Shown here piece by piece: positions 25,599-35,767 of a stretch of DNA of 64,000 nt (its first letter is position 1; the number at the start of each line of letters is the position of its first letter). Source of the stretch: Desulfofalx alkaliphila DSM 12257. GTDB taxonomy: Bacteria; Bacillota; Desulfotomaculia; Desulfotomaculales; Desulfohalotomaculaceae. A program made the position numbers and the translations under genes. The notes beneath the pieces were generated by a model. It did no database searches and was not told the origin of the DNA. It was given only the letters and a program-made list of their open reading frames with translations. The DNA lies in NCBI RefSeq assembly GCF_000711975.1, contig NZ_JONT01000001.1:248001-312000 (forward strand), in the 5' to 3' direction.

Positions 25599-28376
25599 AT
25601 GGACTATGCTAAGACACTCAACCTGCCCAAAACGGATTTTCCCATGCGGGGCAACTTGCCCAAGCGGGAGCCGGAAATATTAAAATGGTGGGAAGAAATT
25701 GATATTTATAAGCAAGTGCAAGAGAAGAACCAGGGCAGACCAAAATTTATTTTACACGACGGCCCTCCCTATGCCAACGGCCACATTCACCTGGGCCATA
25801 CACTGAACAAGGTATTAAAGGATATGATCGTTAAATACCGCTCCATGGCGGGCTACGATTCACCATATGTGCCCGGGTGGGATACCCACGGCCTTCCCAT
25901 TGAGCAGCAGGCCATTAAAAACCTAAAAATTAACCGACATAAGGTGCACCCGGTGGACTTTAGGAAGCAGTGCAAGGAGTATGCCTTAAAATTTATTGAT
26001 ATTCAAAGGGAAGAATTTAAACGCCTTGGTGTGCGGGGGGATTGGGAAAACCCCTACCTTACCTTGCTGCCCCAGTTTGAAGCCAAGCAAATTCGTGTCT
26101 TTGGCGAAATGGCCAAGGCAGGCTATATCTACAAAGGGCTCAAGCCGGTTTATTGGTGTGCCAGCTGTGAAACTGCCCTGGCTGAAGCGGAAGTGGAATA
26201 TGCTGACAAAAGCTCACCGTCCATTTACGTGAAGTTTCCGGTGGTGGACGGCAAAGGCATCTTGCCCGAACAAGAAACATATGTGGTAATTTGGACCACC
26301 ACCCCCTGGACAATTCCTGCTAACGTGGCCATTGCCCTACATCCGGAACTGGATTATGTACTGGTGCAATTGGATGATGAAAAACATCTTCTTGCAAAAG
26401 AGCTTTTAGAGAAATACTTAGAGTTAATAGACCGGCAAGGGGCCCAAATATTGCAGCAATTTAAGGGTGAAGAGCTGGAGCGTGTGGTCTGCCGGCACCC
26501 CTTTGTAGAAAGAGATTCATTGGTTATTCTAGGTGATCACGTGACCACTGAAACAGGTACAGGGTGTGTGCATACAGCGCCCGGCCACGGTGAAGAAGAC
26601 TTCTTAGTGGGTAAAGAATACAAACTGCCGGTTATATCTCCGGTGGACAATCGGGGTACCTTTACCGCCGAAGGCGGCAAATTTGCCGGACAAAAGATAT
26701 GGGATGCCAACAAAGATATTATTGATGAAATAAGCAGTCAAGGTAAGCTGGTGCACCAAGATAAAGTTCAACACTCTTACCCCCACTGCTGGCGTTGTAA
26801 AAACCCGGTGTTTTTCCGGGCCACCGAGCAGTGGTTTGCTTCAGTGGAAGGATTCCGCCAAAAGGCACTGGATGCCATCCGCAATAAGGTGCAGTGGATT
26901 CCTGCCTGGGGTGAAGATCGCATTTACAACATGGTGGAAGGCCGCAGTGACTGGTGTATTTCCCGCCAGCGCACCTGGGGCGTTCCCATTCCGATTTTCT
27001 ACTGTAAAGACTGCGGCAAAGAACTGATTACCGAAGAAACCATTGCCCACCTGGAGGAAATATTTGCCGAGCATGGTTCCGATGCCTGGTTTGCCCGGGA
27101 GGCAAAGGACCTGATGCCCCAAGGCATCACCTGCCAATGCGGCGGCACAGCCTTTGAGAAAGAAACAGACATCATGGATGTATGGTTTGACAGCGGCAGC
27201 AGCCATATGGGCGTGCTAAAGCAACCTGATTTGTGGCCCGAACTGCGCTGGCCGGCCGATTTATACTTAGAAGGCAGCGACCAGCACCGGGGTTGGTTCA
27301 ACTCATCCCTATCCACTGCCGTTGCAGTGACCGGAGAACCCCCCTACAAGGCGGTGCTGACCCACGGTTTTGTGGTGGATGAAAAGGGCCGCAAAATGTC
27401 CAAGTCAATGGGTAACGTGGTAGACCCCTTAAAGGTAATTAACCAAATGGGTGCCGATATTTTGCGCCTTTGGGTGGCATCCACCGATTACCGGGGCGAC
27501 TTAGCGGTCTCTAACAACATTATTAAGCAAATGACCGAATCTTACCGCAAAATTCGCAATACCTGCCGCTTCTTAATGGGCAACATTCATGACTTCGACC
27601 CTGCACAGCACAGTGTAGCCTATCAAGAATTGCTGGAGCTGGACCGCTGGGCACTGCTGCGCTTGCAAAGGTTAAACGAGAAAGTACTAAAGGCTTACGA
27701 TAACTATGAATTCCACCTGGTTTACCATGCCATCCACAATTTCTGTGTGTTGGATATGAGTGCCCGTTACTTGGATATTATTAAAGACCGCCTTTACACC
27801 GCCCCGGCCCAATCCCAAGAACGCAGGGCGGCTCAAACGGTGCTCTACCTGGTGTTAGACTCCTTAGTGCGGCTGCTAACACCCATACTGGCCTTTACCA
27901 CAGAAGAAATCTATCGCTATATGCCTAAAGGCTCGGACGCACCCCAAAGTGTGCAGTTGTTAGATATGCCTAAGTTAAAGGAAGAGTACATCGACCTGGA
28001 ACTGGAGCAAAAGTGGGATCGATTGATGCAGGTGCGGGCGGAGGTGCTTAAACACCTGGAAAATGCCCGCCGGGAAAAAATTATCGGTAATTCCTTGGAA
28101 GCGGCAGTGCATGTTTATGCCGACGAGGAACTGTATAACTTCTTAAAACCAATGGAAGAACAATTGCACATACTGTTTATTACTTCCAAAGCCCAGCTGT
28201 ATAAGGGCATCCCTGCGGATGCTGTCACCGGCGAAACCATTACCGGTATGGCCCTAAAAGTAGAATCGGCACCGGGAGAAAAATGCGAGCGCTGCTGGAT
28301 GTACCACGAAGAGGTGGGGCAGAGTGCAGAACATCCCACCCTGTGTCCCCGCTGCGCCGGTGTGGTAAACCAATAA
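25599..28376 (+). CDS. ileS: Isoleucyl-tRNA synthetase
   Basis: Charges tRNA-Ile in the cytoplasm, 925 residues, class I synthetase. The HIGH motif appears as HLGH (64-67), the KMSKS motif is in [10 protein letters not shown], the CP1 editing domain between them contains [10 protein letters not shown] and [15 protein letters not shown], and a C-terminal zinc finger has CERC and CPRC. Length and zinc finger are typical of the bacterial type. The ATG follows AAGAGGTGAG. It is controlled by the T-box upstream and ends at a strong terminator. Confidence 0.97.
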   Translation: MDYAKTLNLPKTDFPMRGNLPKREPEILKWWEEIDIYKQVQEKNQGRPKFILHDGPPYANGHIHLGHTLNKVLKDMIVKYRSMAGYDSPYVPGWDTHGLPIEQQAIKNLKINRHKVHPVDFRKQCKEYALKFIDIQREEFKRLGVRGDWENPYLTLLPQFEAKQIRVFGEMAKAGYIYKGLKPVYWCASCETALAEAEVEYADKSSPSIYVKFPVVDGKGILPEQETYVVIWTTTPWTIPANVAIALHPELDYVLVQLDDEKHLLAKELLEKYLELIDRQGAQILQQFKGEELERVVCRHPFVERDSLVILGDHVTTETGTGCVHTAPGHGEEDFLVGKEYKLPVISPVDNRGTFTAEGGKFAGQKIWDANKDIIDEISSQGKLVHQDKVQHSYPHCWRCKNPVFFRATEQWFASVEGFRQKALDAIRNKVQWIPAWGEDRIYNMVEGRSDWCISRQRTWGVPIPIFYCKDCGKELITEETIAHLEEIFAEHGSDAWFAREAKDLMPQGITCQCGGTAFEKETDIMDVWFDSGSSHMGVLKQPDLWPELRWPADLYLEGSDQHRGWFNSSLSTAVAVTGEPPYKAVLTHGFVVDEKGRKMSKSMGNVVDPLKVINQMGADILRLWVASTDYRGDLAVSNNIIKQMTESYRKIRNTCRFLMGNIHDFDPAQHSVAYQELLELDRWALLRLQRLNEKVLKAYDNYEFHLVYHAIHNFCVLDMSARYLDIIKDRLYTAPAQSQERRAAQTVLYLVLDSLVRLLTPILAFTTEEIYRYMPKGSDAPQSVQLLDMPKLKEEYIDLELEQKWDRLMQVRAEVLKHLENARREKIIGNSLEAAVHVYADEELYNFLKPMEEQLHILFITSKAQLYKGIPADAVTGETITGMALKVESAPGEKCERCWMYHEEVGQSAEHPTLCPRCAGVVNQ

Positions 28377-28388
28377 GATAATCACTGT

Positions 28389-28425
28389 CAAAACCCGGGA
28401 ATTATTATCCCGGGTTTTGGTTGTT
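28389..28425 (+). terminator. Terminator after ileS
   Basis: Perfect 12-bp stem caaaacccggga / tcccgggttttg with a 7-nt loop and a T/G-rich tail. Confidence 0.8.
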
Positions 28426-28552
28426 GTGTGACAGAAAATTTGATAAACTGTATTAGTACAATAATACATTATTAGCAAAATATAACTGAGGGCCGGCTTC
28501 AATACCTGCATATATTTATTAAGGTTTTGAATCTTTAAAAGGGGTGAAAAGG

Positions 28553-28828
28553 TTGATTAAGTGTACCATCTATCCGGAGAAAGTGGCGGATTTAAGCAAA
28601 GAAGAAATGGAGGCTTTAATTGTTTCTGTTTTACACCATGTTAACCGTTCAATTACCTACAACACTGGCCCCATTGAGTTATCCAATCGCATTTTAACAG
28701 AACTGGTGGAGAAGGACTTGTTAGATGTAATAGGCGGGGGTTGCGGAGGATGCACCTCCTGTGCTCCACCCATGAAATACGGTAAACCCAAAGAAGGCAA
28801 GGTTATTAAATTCCCCACCAAAGAGTAG
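28553..28828 (+). CDS. Small protein with a C-terminal CX2CX2C motif, unknown function
   Basis: A 91-residue soluble protein. The N-terminal part is helical and charged (KVADLSKEEMEALIVSVL), and a glycine-rich GGGCGGCTSCAPPM stretch near the end holds three cysteines as CX2CX2C, suggesting metal or Fe-S binding. I do not recognise the family. The TTG at 28553 is chosen because AAAGGGGTG (28537-28545) overlaps the alternative GTG at 28544. It stands alone, after the ileS terminator and converging with the SASP gene. Confidence 0.65.
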   Translation: MIKCTIYPEKVADLSKEEMEALIVSVLHHVNRSITYNTGPIELSNRILTELVEKDLLDVIGGGCGGCTSCAPPMKYGKPKEGKVIKFPTKE

Positions 28829-28831
28829 CTG

Positions 28832-29047
28832 TTAGTGGTTTTTGGCCTTATAATCGGTAATCAACCCTTTTTTTATACGCTGGGTGATAATACCTCCGAT
28901 ACGTCCTGCTTCTTTGGCGTTGAGGCTCCCCCAGCCATACTTGCGTATTTTATCTCCCAAACCCAATTCTTCGGCTATTTCTAACCGCAGCAAATCTTCT
29001 TTTGTGGGTGGCTTAGGTTTCTTTCTGTTAGCTTTTTTCTTTGTCAT
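28832..29047 (-). CDS. Alpha/beta-type small acid-soluble spore protein
   Basis: A 71-residue DNA-binding spore protein. After a Lys-rich head, LEIAEELGLGDKI matches the region around the germination-protease cleavage site, and KYGWGSLNAKEAGRIGG matches the second conserved helix with GWG and EAG. Alpha/beta SASPs coat forespore DNA, shift it to A-form and favour spore photoproduct as the UV lesion, the substrate of SplB in this window. It is closest in look to the divergent SspF branch. The ATG follows AAAGGAG. SigG control is expected from the family. An 11-bp hairpin lies 41 nt upstream. Confidence 0.85.
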   Translation of the reverse strand: MTKKKANRKKPKPPTKEDLLRLEIAEELGLGDKIRKYGWGSLNAKEAGRIGGIITQRIKKGLITDYKAKNH

Positions 29048-29359
29048 TATTTAAACACTCCTTTCTTAGAATAAAAACCGAAATCCAAAACCCTTCTCAG
29101 CCAAGAGAAGGGTTTCTCGGTGAAACCCGCAAAACATTTCAGCCACCGCTCGCCCTGTAACATATTATAGGCAGTTACCTGATAATTATAAGGACCTGTC
29201 AATAGGAAACATTTTGCATAATCGGCAGGAACTAAAAGTGACAGTGTCGAAAAATTAACTACCCACCTTATAAAGCGGAGAAAACACTTCCATGCGGTTT
29301 TCTCGGCCTTATTTGTTACATACTAATACAACGGTAGACAATGATACGGAGGTTAAATA
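29048..29359. other. 312-nt gap between the SASP gene and gcvT
   Basis: The gap holds a perfect 11-bp hairpin (29088-29098 with 29105-29115, 6-nt loop), a 7-mer 0A-box core TGTCGAA at 29245-29251, and an 8-bp hairpin (gagaaaac / gttttctc) within 29282-29308 before gcvT. I see no glycine riboswitch and no clear promoter for gcvT. Confidence 0.5.
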
Positions 29360-30454
29360 ATGTCCGAACTTAAACGCACACCCTTATATCAGGTTCACCT
29401 GCAGACCGGGGCAAAAATGGTGGAGTTTGGCGGTTGGCATATGCCGGTGCAGTATCAGGGTATTATCAAAGAGCACCAAGCCACCAGAGAATCTGCAGGG
29501 CTGTTTGATGTATCACACATGGGAGAGATACTTGTGGAGGGGGCCGACGCTTTACCCTTCTTACAGCGGCTGGTGACCAACGATGTGTCTAAGATTGGCA
29601 TTGGCCGGATCCTTTATACCCCCATGGTGAAAGAAGACGGTGGAACGGTGGATGACCTGTTAATATATAACCTGGGGTTAAACCGTTACCTGCTGGTGGT
29701 AAATGCCGCCAATAAAGAAAAGGACCTGCTGTGGATAGAATCTCACCTCAGCGGCCAGGTGGGAGTGGCAGACAAGTCTGATGAATACGCCCTCTTGGCA
29801 CTGCAAGGCCCTGGGGCAGAAAAAATTCTGCAGCAAATTACTGCCTTGGACCTAAAAACCATAAAAAAATACCACTTCACTGTGGGAGCGGTGTCCGGGG
29901 TGCCATGCTTGGTGTCTCGCACCGGCTACACCGGCGAAGATGGATTTGAGCTCTACTGCCATCCTGAAGGGGTAGAGCAGCTGTGGCATGCACTGATGGA
30001 GGCCGGCAGAGATGAAGGACTGACTCCTGCGGGACTGGGGGCCCGGGACACCTTGAGAATGGAGGCGGCCCTGCCCCTCTACGGCCAAGAGTTATCGGAA
30101 GAAATAAACCCCCTCATGGCAGGTTTAGGCTGGACTGTGAAATTTGATAAGGAAGACTTTATAGGTAAAGGGGCCCTGCTAAAAATAAAAGAGCAGGGGG
30201 CGGACCATCGCTTGATCGGCCTAGAAATGGTGGGGCGGGGCATACCCCGTACCGGATACCAAATACAGGCCGGGGGACAGCCTGTGGGTTGGGTAACTTC
30301 CGGCGGCTTTGCACCTTCATTAAATACCAACATAGCATTGGCCTACGTTAAACCGGAGTTTGCAGCGGTGGATACCGAATTAGAGGTGCTTATTCGGGGT
30401 AAGGAAATAAAGGCCAAGGTAGTTACAAAACCTTTCTACAAAAAAAGCCTTTAA
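29360..30454 (+). CDS. gcvT: Glycine cleavage system T protein (aminomethyltransferase)
   Basis: Transfers the aminomethyl carbon from lipoylated GcvH to tetrahydrofolate, releasing ammonia. The 364-residue product shows the family motifs at expected places: MVEFGGWHMPVQY near the start, LFDVSHMGEI, QGPGAEKIL, RTGYTGEDGFEL and LGARDTLRMEAALPLYG, then the C-terminal barrel. The ATG follows CGGAGG. It is the first gene of a four-gene gcv operon. The lpd (L protein) gene is not in the window. Confidence 0.96.
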   Translation: MSELKRTPLYQVHLQTGAKMVEFGGWHMPVQYQGIIKEHQATRESAGLFDVSHMGEILVEGADALPFLQRLVTNDVSKIGIGRILYTPMVKEDGGTVDDLLIYNLGLNRYLLVVNAANKEKDLLWIESHLSGQVGVADKSDEYALLALQGPGAEKILQQITALDLKTIKKYHFTVGAVSGVPCLVSRTGYTGEDGFELYCHPEGVEQLWHALMEAGRDEGLTPAGLGARDTLRMEAALPLYGQELSEEINPLMAGLGWTVKFDKEDFIGKGALLKIKEQGADHRLIGLEMVGRGIPRTGYQIQAGGQPVGWVTSGGFAPSLNTNIALAYVKPEFAAVDTELEVLIRGKEIKAKVVTKPFYKKSL

Positions 30455-30507
30455 GTAACGGCTCTTATAAATTATGCATTGGATCAGATAATTAAGGAGG
30501 AATAAAT

Positions 30508-30897
30508 ATGAGCAAAGTACCGGTAGAACTGAAGTACAGCAATGACCACGAATGGGTATTGTTAGAAGGCAACCGCGCAACGGTAGGTATTACTGACTAT
30601 GCGCAGCAGTCCTTGGGGGACATAGTTTTTCTTGAATTGCCCCAGGTGGATGACATTATAGAAGCAGGGGACGCCTTTGGTGTGGTGGAGTCTGTTAAAG
30701 CCGCTTCTGATTTAATGATGCCCCTCACCGGCAAGGTGATTGAGGTTAACGAAGAGCTGATGGATTCGCCTGAAATTATCAATGAAGACCCCTACGAAAA
30801 GGGTTGGATGATAGTGGTAGAGTTTACAGACGCATCTCAGATAGAAGATTTGCTGTCCAGCGAACAGTATGAGCAACTAATAGAGGAGAATGCCTAG
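30508..30897 (+). CDS. gcvH: Glycine cleavage system H protein
   Basis: Lipoyl carrier protein that shuttles the aminomethyl group between GcvP, GcvT and the L protein. The 129-residue product has the lipoylated Lys64 in [12 protein letters not shown] and the usual barrel sequence ([15 protein letters not shown]). The ATG follows AAGGAGGAA. Its stop overlaps the GTG start of gcvPA by 1 nt. Confidence 0.97.
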   Translation: MSKVPVELKYSNDHEWVLLEGNRATVGITDYAQQSLGDIVFLELPQVDDIIEAGDAFGVVESVKAASDLMMPLTGKVIEVNEELMDSPEIINEDPYEKGWMIVVEFTDASQIEDLLSSEQYEQLIEENA

Positions 30898-32231
30898 TGA
30901 ATTTCATTCCCCATACCGAAGAAGACCTTCGGCAAATGTTGACCGAGCTCGGTGTTGATAGCATTGAGCAGTTGTTTGCGGAAATACCCCGGGAAGTTAG
31001 GCTGCAGCAAACACTGCAAATACCCGGCCCCATGGCCGAACCCCTGCTGGCCAGGCATTTAAACCGGCTGGCGGCCAAGAACAGCCAGCTGCTGTCTTTT
31101 TTAGGGGCCGGAGCATACCAGCATTATATACCCAGCGCAGTGCGACACCTTATTATGCGTTCAGAGTTTTACACTGCCTACACACCCTACCAGGCGGAAA
31201 TGAGCCAGGGAATGCTGCAGGCCATATTTGAGTATCAAAGTATCATCTGTGAGCTAACCGGCATGGATGTGGCCAATGCTTCAATGTACGACGGAGCTTC
31301 TGCCACGGCCGAGGCGGCCTTGATGGCCTGTGCCGCCACCAGGCGCAGCAAGGTGCTCATTTCTAAAACGGTGCATCCGGAATACCGGGAAGTGCTGCGC
31401 ACCTATGCCCTGGGGCCGGAACTGCAGATAGAAGAAATTGATTTTGAAGAGGGAGCCACCGACCTTAATCATCTAAACCAACTTCTGGATCAAGAAGTGG
31501 CAGCGGTTATAATCCAGCAGCCAAACTTTTTTGGGGTACTGGAAGACTTAACCGCCATAAGCCAGGCTGCCCATGGGGCCAAGGCACTGACGGTGGCCTG
31601 CGCCGACCCGGTGGCCTTGGGATTAATTGCCGACCCGGGCAGCTGTGGTGTAGATATTGCAGTGGGTGAAGGCCAGAGCTTAGGTATCCCGCTGTCCTAT
31701 GGCGGCCCCTATCTGGGATTTATGGCCTGCACCGATAAACTGCTGCGCCGCATGCCCGGACGTATAGTGGGAGAAACCACTGACAGTAAAGGGCAAAGGG
31801 GTTTTGTGCTTACGCTCCAGGCCAGGGAGCAACATATTCGCCGTGAAAAGGCCACCTCAAATATTTGCTCCAATCAGGCCCTCTGTGCCCTGGCAGCCAC
31901 TGTGCACCTAAGCTTGCTGGGGCCGGAGGGGTTAAAACAGGTGGCTGAGCAATGTTTGCAAAAGGCTCATTTTGCCTATCAAGGGATAATAAATCTGCCC
32001 GGCTTTAGTCCGGTGTGGTCGGCCCCCTTTTTTAAAGAATTTGTAGTCCGCCTACCTCACCCAGCGGAAGAAATTAACAAGGCTCTCTTGGACCAGGGCA
32101 TCATTGGCGGATTAAACTTGGCTGAATACTACCCTGAAATGAAAAACTGCATGCTATTTTGCGTGACCGAAGTCCATACCAGGGAAGAAATAGAGCGATT
32201 AGTAGAGGCCTTAAGGGGGTTTAGTAAATGA
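30897..32231 (+). CDS. gcvPA: Glycine dehydrogenase (decarboxylating) subunit 1
   Basis: N-terminal half of the P protein, a separate gene in Firmicutes and archaea. The 444-residue product has [31 protein letters not shown] and [10 protein letters not shown] motifs. It supports the PLP-binding subunit in the decarboxylation of glycine. It overlaps gcvH and gcvPB at its two ends, consistent with equal expression. Confidence 0.96.
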   Translation: MNFIPHTEEDLRQMLTELGVDSIEQLFAEIPREVRLQQTLQIPGPMAEPLLARHLNRLAAKNSQLLSFLGAGAYQHYIPSAVRHLIMRSEFYTAYTPYQAEMSQGMLQAIFEYQSIICELTGMDVANASMYDGASATAEAALMACAATRRSKVLISKTVHPEYREVLRTYALGPELQIEEIDFEEGATDLNHLNQLLDQEVAAVIIQQPNFFGVLEDLTAISQAAHGAKALTVACADPVALGLIADPGSCGVDIAVGEGQSLGIPLSYGGPYLGFMACTDKLLRRMPGRIVGETTDSKGQRGFVLTLQAREQHIRREKATSNICSNQALCALAATVHLSLLGPEGLKQVAEQCLQKAHFAYQGIINLPGFSPVWSAPFFKEFVVRLPHPAEEINKALLDQGIIGGLNLAEYYPEMKNCMLFCVTEVHTREEIERLVEALRGFSK

Positions 32232-33688
32232 CCGAACCACTGATTTTTGAAAAATCGCGGCCGGGCCGTCAGGGCATAGCTATGCCTGACAGTGATGTAC
32301 CCCATCAGCCGGTGGAGCAGCTGCTGCCTGCCAATATGCTGCGCCGGCAGGCACCCGGTCTGCCTCAAGTTAGCGAACTTGATACAGTGCGCCATTACAC
32401 CAGGCTATCCCGCAAGAACTTTGGTGTGGATGTGGGTTTTTACCCCCTGGGTTCCTGCACCATGAAATACAATCCGAAAATTTGTGAAGATGCCGCCAAC
32501 CTGCCGGGTTTTACCCAGCTGCACCCCTATCAGCCCGTGGAAACGGTGCAGGGGGCACTGGAACTGCTCTACCATACCCAGAATTACCTGGCGGAAGTAA
32601 CCGGCATGGATGCCATATCACTGCAGCCTGCCGCCGGTGCCCACGGTGAGCTTACCGGCCTCTTGATAATTAAGGCCTATTTAGAGCATAAAGGTGAAAA
32701 GCGAAATAAAGTAATTGTGCCCGACTCAGCCCATGGCACAAACCCTGCCACCGCTACACTGGCCGGCTTTAAGGTGGTAACGGTGAAGTCTGACAGGCGG
32801 GGTAATGTGGATGTCGATGAATTGCGCAGTCTGGTGGATGAGCAAACCGCTGCCCTTATGCTTACTAACCCCAATACGCTGGGTTTATTTGAAGAAAATA
32901 TTCTTGAAATTTCAGAAATAGTGCACAAGGCAGGGGCCTTGCTGTACTACGACGGGGCCAATATGAATGCCATTATGGGTATCACCCGCCCCGGCGATAT
33001 GGGGTTTGATGTGGTGCACCTAAACCTGCACAAAACCTTTGCCACTCCCCATGGGGGCGGTGGCCCGGGCAGTGGCCCGGTGGGGGTTTCTGCGCAATTA
33101 GAACCCTTTTTACCTAAACCTGTGGTCGTTAAAGAAGACAATGGCTACCGGCTGGATTACAACCGGCCCTTATCCATTGGCAGGGTGCGCAGTTTTTACT
33201 GCAGTTTTGCTGTTATAGTAAAGGCCTACACCTACATGCTTTCCCAGGGAGGCAGGGGCTTAAAATCGGTCAGCGAGCATGCCGTGCTCAATGCCAACTA
33301 CCTCATGCACCGCCTGGCGCCCCATCTAAATATGCCCTTTGAACGCCACTGTATGCATGAGTTTGTTTGCCAACCGAAGAAGGGGCTTAAGGAGAAGGGA
33401 GTGCGCACCCTGGATTTAGCCAAACGAATGGTGGACTATGGATACCATCCACCCACCGTTTATTTTCCGCTGATTATTGATGAAGTGATGATGATGGAAC
33501 CCACTGAGACGGAGAGTAAAGAAACACTGGATGATTTTGCAGACAGTGTTATTAAAATACTGCAAGAGGCGGAAGAAGAGCCGGAACTGGTCAAGACGGC
33601 ACCCCACAATACCGGTATAGGCCGTTTGGACGAAGTTAGGGCTGCCCGGCGTCCGGTGCTGAGATATAAGGCCAATGACAGCAAATAA
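32228..33688 (+). CDS. gcvPB: Glycine dehydrogenase (decarboxylating) subunit 2
   Basis: PLP-binding half of the P protein, 486 residues. The PLP Lys is in [16 protein letters not shown], with the DSAHGTNPA and [10 protein letters not shown] motifs before it. It decarboxylates glycine and loads the aminomethyl group onto GcvH. Overlaps gcvPA by 4 nt (ATGA). Last gene of the operon; a promoter and riboswitch-like leader for the next gene follow at once, with no separate terminator seen. Confidence 0.96.
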   Translation: MTEPLIFEKSRPGRQGIAMPDSDVPHQPVEQLLPANMLRRQAPGLPQVSELDTVRHYTRLSRKNFGVDVGFYPLGSCTMKYNPKICEDAANLPGFTQLHPYQPVETVQGALELLYHTQNYLAEVTGMDAISLQPAAGAHGELTGLLIIKAYLEHKGEKRNKVIVPDSAHGTNPATATLAGFKVVTVKSDRRGNVDVDELRSLVDEQTAALMLTNPNTLGLFEENILEISEIVHKAGALLYYDGANMNAIMGITRPGDMGFDVVHLNLHKTFATPHGGGGPGSGPVGVSAQLEPFLPKPVVVKEDNGYRLDYNRPLSIGRVRSFYCSFAVIVKAYTYMLSQGGRGLKSVSEHAVLNANYLMHRLAPHLNMPFERHCMHEFVCQPKKGLKEKGVRTLDLAKRMVDYGYHPPTVYFPLIIDEVMMMEPTETESKETLDDFADSVIKILQEAEEEPELVKTAPHNTGIGRLDEVRAARRPVLRYKANDSK

Positions 33689-33692
33689 TTTA

Positions 33693-33721
33693 TTGACACC
33701 TAAATCTTAGAATGATAAAAT
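33693..33721 (+). promoter_or_regulatory. Sigma-A promoter of the CDF exporter transcript
   Basis: Perfect TTGACA, 17 bp, TAAAAT, placed 240 bp before the gene and upstream of a structured leader. Confidence 0.75.
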
Positions 33722-33737
33722 TAATTTGAAGTAAATA

Positions 33738-33822
33738 ATTCAAGTCAGGTCTTATAAACCGGGCCTTAGGGCAGCGGGAATTTCCCGTGGGACAGTCAAA
33801 ATCGACCCCCACGGGTTTTTGT
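33738..33822 (+). promoter_or_regulatory. Probable NiCo (czcD-type) metal riboswitch with terminator
   Basis: Three junction-like strands carry CAG motifs: GTCAGG (33744-33749), AGGGCAG (33768-33774) and GGGACAG (33789-33795), separated by short hairpins (GGTC/GGCC and CGGGA/TCCCG). This is the hallmark of the NiCo aptamer. The expression platform is a terminator, CCCGTGGG (33784-33791) pairing with CCCACGGG (33808-33815), followed by TTTTT, which would compete with the aptamer. The downstream gene is a CDF metal exporter, the usual NiCo partner. The closing P1 and the P4 helix are weak by eye, so a covariance-model search is needed. Confidence 0.5.
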
Positions 33823-33960
33823 TTTAGAGCACCTTTCCCAAGGGTTCATCCCCGCGGTCTATGTTTGTCTTAATTTCATTTTCAGCTTGTGCCCGCCGGG
33901 CACGGCAGTAGTTTTATAGAGGTTCGATTTATCGAACCCACCGGTAGGGAGGATTTATTC

Positions 33961-34893
33961 TTGGATTCTAAAGCGAAGGTTGCCCGCCTGGCAATGATAT
34001 CAAACAGTTTTTTGCTTGTGGGTAAACTGACGGCGGGTATAATGATGGGATCAATCAGTGTCATTTCTGATGCTATGCACTCAGGGTTAGATGTGGTGGC
34101 ATCCTTCATAGCCTTTTTGTCAGTGCGTCAATCGGCTAAACCGGCAGACGATTTACACCGATACGGCCATGGAAAGTATGAAAATCTTGCCGCCATAGTA
34201 GAGGCACTTTTGATTGTTTGTGCGGCACTGGCCATACTTTGGCATGCTATTCCCAGACTGATTTACGGTCAAGGGGATGTGGATGCTTTAGGGCTGGGCA
34301 TGGCTGTGATGATGGTGTCCGCTGCTGTTAACTGGTATATTTCATCCCGTTTATTTAAGGTGGCCAAGGAGACAGACTCCCCTGCCTTAGAGGCAGATGG
34401 CTGGCACCTGCGCACCGACGTCTATAGCTCGGTGGCAGTATTTATTGGTATTGTGTTAATTAAAATCACCGGTTGGCATATCATTGACCCCATTGTTGCC
34501 ATATGTGTAACGGTATTGATATTAAGGGTGGCTTTTGGATTATTGCGGGATTCCCTGGGCAGCATGCTGGATACCAGTCTGCCGGCAGAAGATGAGGAAG
34601 TCATTCATAAATTGTTAAAAGGTCATGAAAGGCAATATGTCAGCTACCACAAGCTGCGCACCAGAAAGGCCGGTTCCCACCGCCATGTGGATTTACATCT
34701 GGTGGTGCCCCGGTGCAGAACAATACAGGAGGCGCACCAACTGTGCGATGCAATTGAAAGTGAAATAGAAAAGGAGCTGCCTCTCAGTACCGTTTTGATT
34801 CATAGTGAACCATGCCGCCCGCCGGAGAATTGTGAAGGGTGTAAGGCAAAATGTCAGGGCAAAAAAAATGAGGAGACTTCCTGTGGGGAGTAA
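33961..34893 (+). CDS. Cation diffusion facilitator family exporter
   Basis: Proton-coupled exporter of divalent metals, 310 residues. Six membrane helices are expected; the metal-binding HSGLDVVASFIAF and HRYGHGKYENLAA motifs lie in helix 2 and after it, and LEADGWHLRTDVYSS in helix 5. The cytoplasmic C-terminal domain ends in a Cys-rich tail (CRPPENCEGCKAKCQG), likely a metal site. The TTG at 33961 is 8 nt after AGGGAGGA; the GTG at 33889 has no such site. The leader looks like a NiCo riboswitch, so Co/Ni export is the best guess. A 7-bp palindrome, ggttcga/tcgaacc, lies at 33921-33938. Confidence 0.88.
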   Translation: MDSKAKVARLAMISNSFLLVGKLTAGIMMGSISVISDAMHSGLDVVASFIAFLSVRQSAKPADDLHRYGHGKYENLAAIVEALLIVCAALAILWHAIPRLIYGQGDVDALGLGMAVMMVSAAVNWYISSRLFKVAKETDSPALEADGWHLRTDVYSSVAVFIGIVLIKITGWHIIDPIVAICVTVLILRVAFGLLRDSLGSMLDTSLPAEDEEVIHKLLKGHERQYVSYHKLRTRKAGSHRHVDLHLVVPRCRTIQEAHQLCDAIESEIEKELPLSTVLIHSEPCRPPENCEGCKAKCQGKKNEETSCGE

Positions 34894-34909
34894 AGTGGGG
34901 GATAATTTT

Positions 34910-34934
34910 AATGGCGGACCGTGTGTCCGCCATT
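34910..34934. terminator. Hairpin between convergent CDF and HTH genes
   Basis: Perfect 10-bp inverted repeat (aatggcggac / gtccgccatt, 5-nt loop) between two convergent stops. There is no long T-run on either side, so it is only a probable bidirectional terminator. Confidence 0.5.
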
Positions 34935-34935
34935 C

Positions 34936-35442
34936 TTACATATAGTAGGATATTGTTTTGTTCTTGATGTTATAGCTATATCTTTCTGTATTGCTTTTAG
35001 ATCCGCTACCAAGGGAGAAGCTGTCAAACCTCCAATCGGCAGGCAAGCTTAAACGGTACTTGGCGGCTAAATGTCTTACAAAAATTTCATACAATATATT
35101 AAGAAATTCCCGATAAAGCATTTGCATTTTAGTATTATAGCTAATTAACATCATTAGGTCAGTAATTGTCTCTGATTGGGGCAGTGTCTTTCTGCGCAAG
35201 CGATACCTTCCTTTACCCGGGGTGCCCGGTTTTTGCTGCACCGGACGCACCAATTCAAAGCCCAATTCTTCGATGTCATTAATATAACGATAGATGTTCC
35301 TTGTGCTCACCTTACATAATTTAGCGAGCTCATCCAGTGTGGCTCCTCCGGAAGGAGTTTTTTTTCTTAAATATTGTAACATTAGTTCTATGTTTTTGCT
35401 GCGGTTGTGTCTAACAGTGCTTAGCCTTTCTGCTTTAGACAT
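34936..35442 (-). CDS. HTH (DeoR/HTH_11-like) transcriptional regulator
   Basis: A 168-residue protein with an N-terminal winged helix (about 20-85; ATLDELAKLCKVSTRNIYRYINDIEELGF) of the DeoR/YafY HTH_11 type, which binds DNA. The C-terminal part (about 95-168) has no WYL or sugar-phosphate domain that I can identify and ends in a polar, Ser/Tyr-rich tail. The ATG at 35442 lies 7 nt after GGGGG and is preferred to the TTG at 35448. It converges with the CDF gene and is upstream of nothing on its own strand, so the target is unknown. Confidence 0.7.
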   Translation of the reverse strand: MSKAERLSTVRHNRSKNIELMLQYLRKKTPSGGATLDELAKLCKVSTRNIYRYINDIEELGFELVRPVQQKPGTPGKGRYRLRRKTLPQSETITDLMMLISYNTKMQMLYREFLNILYEIFVRHLAAKYRLSLPADWRFDSFSLGSGSKSNTERYSYNIKNKTISYYM

Positions 35443-35767
35443 TTTCAAACCCCCACATAATATTATAGGTTAAGTGCCCTTATAAATCCCTGCATAATCA
35501 ATATCCTTACTGAGGCAGTATTTATTAATTAATTAAAATAAAGTACATTCAAAATATACAAGGCATGCATAATATCAGACAAGATTGCCTATGCCCAGCC
35601 ATTTAAGACAATTGTAGCATAATATTAATAAAATTACCAGGGGGAAACTGTCTGAAATCATATAGGGTGAGTTTAAAAACACACTTATACCACTGTGGTG
35701 CTGCTAAATCTCATTAAATCGGCCATTTATCATGACCGGCCAACCCTTATCTATGGCTAATAACTGA
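35443..35767. other. 325-nt AT-rich gap between HTH gene and membrane-protein gene
   Basis: No ORF with a ribosome site. The gap contains copy 1 of the 52-nt repeated element (35609-35660). The short inverted pair ggcc...ggcc occurs near 35720-35745. Nothing else recognised. Confidence 0.6.
35609..35660. repeat. 52-nt conserved element, copy 1
   Basis: Ungapped alignment with 37575-37626 gives 41 identities in 52 positions, highest in the last 22 nt (AGGG..AAACTGT.TGAAATCA). Same orientation in both copies. The two bracket the genes at 35768-37241. Confidence 0.6.

Noticed and set aside
29048-29359. A glycine riboswitch before gcvT
   Set aside because: No tandem aptamer sequence could be found; only simple hairpins and a 0A-box-like 7-mer are present.
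33921-33938. ggttcgatttatcgaacc as a tRNA T-arm
   Set aside because: No acceptor, D or anticodon arm can be built around it; it is a simple palindrome before the CDF gene.
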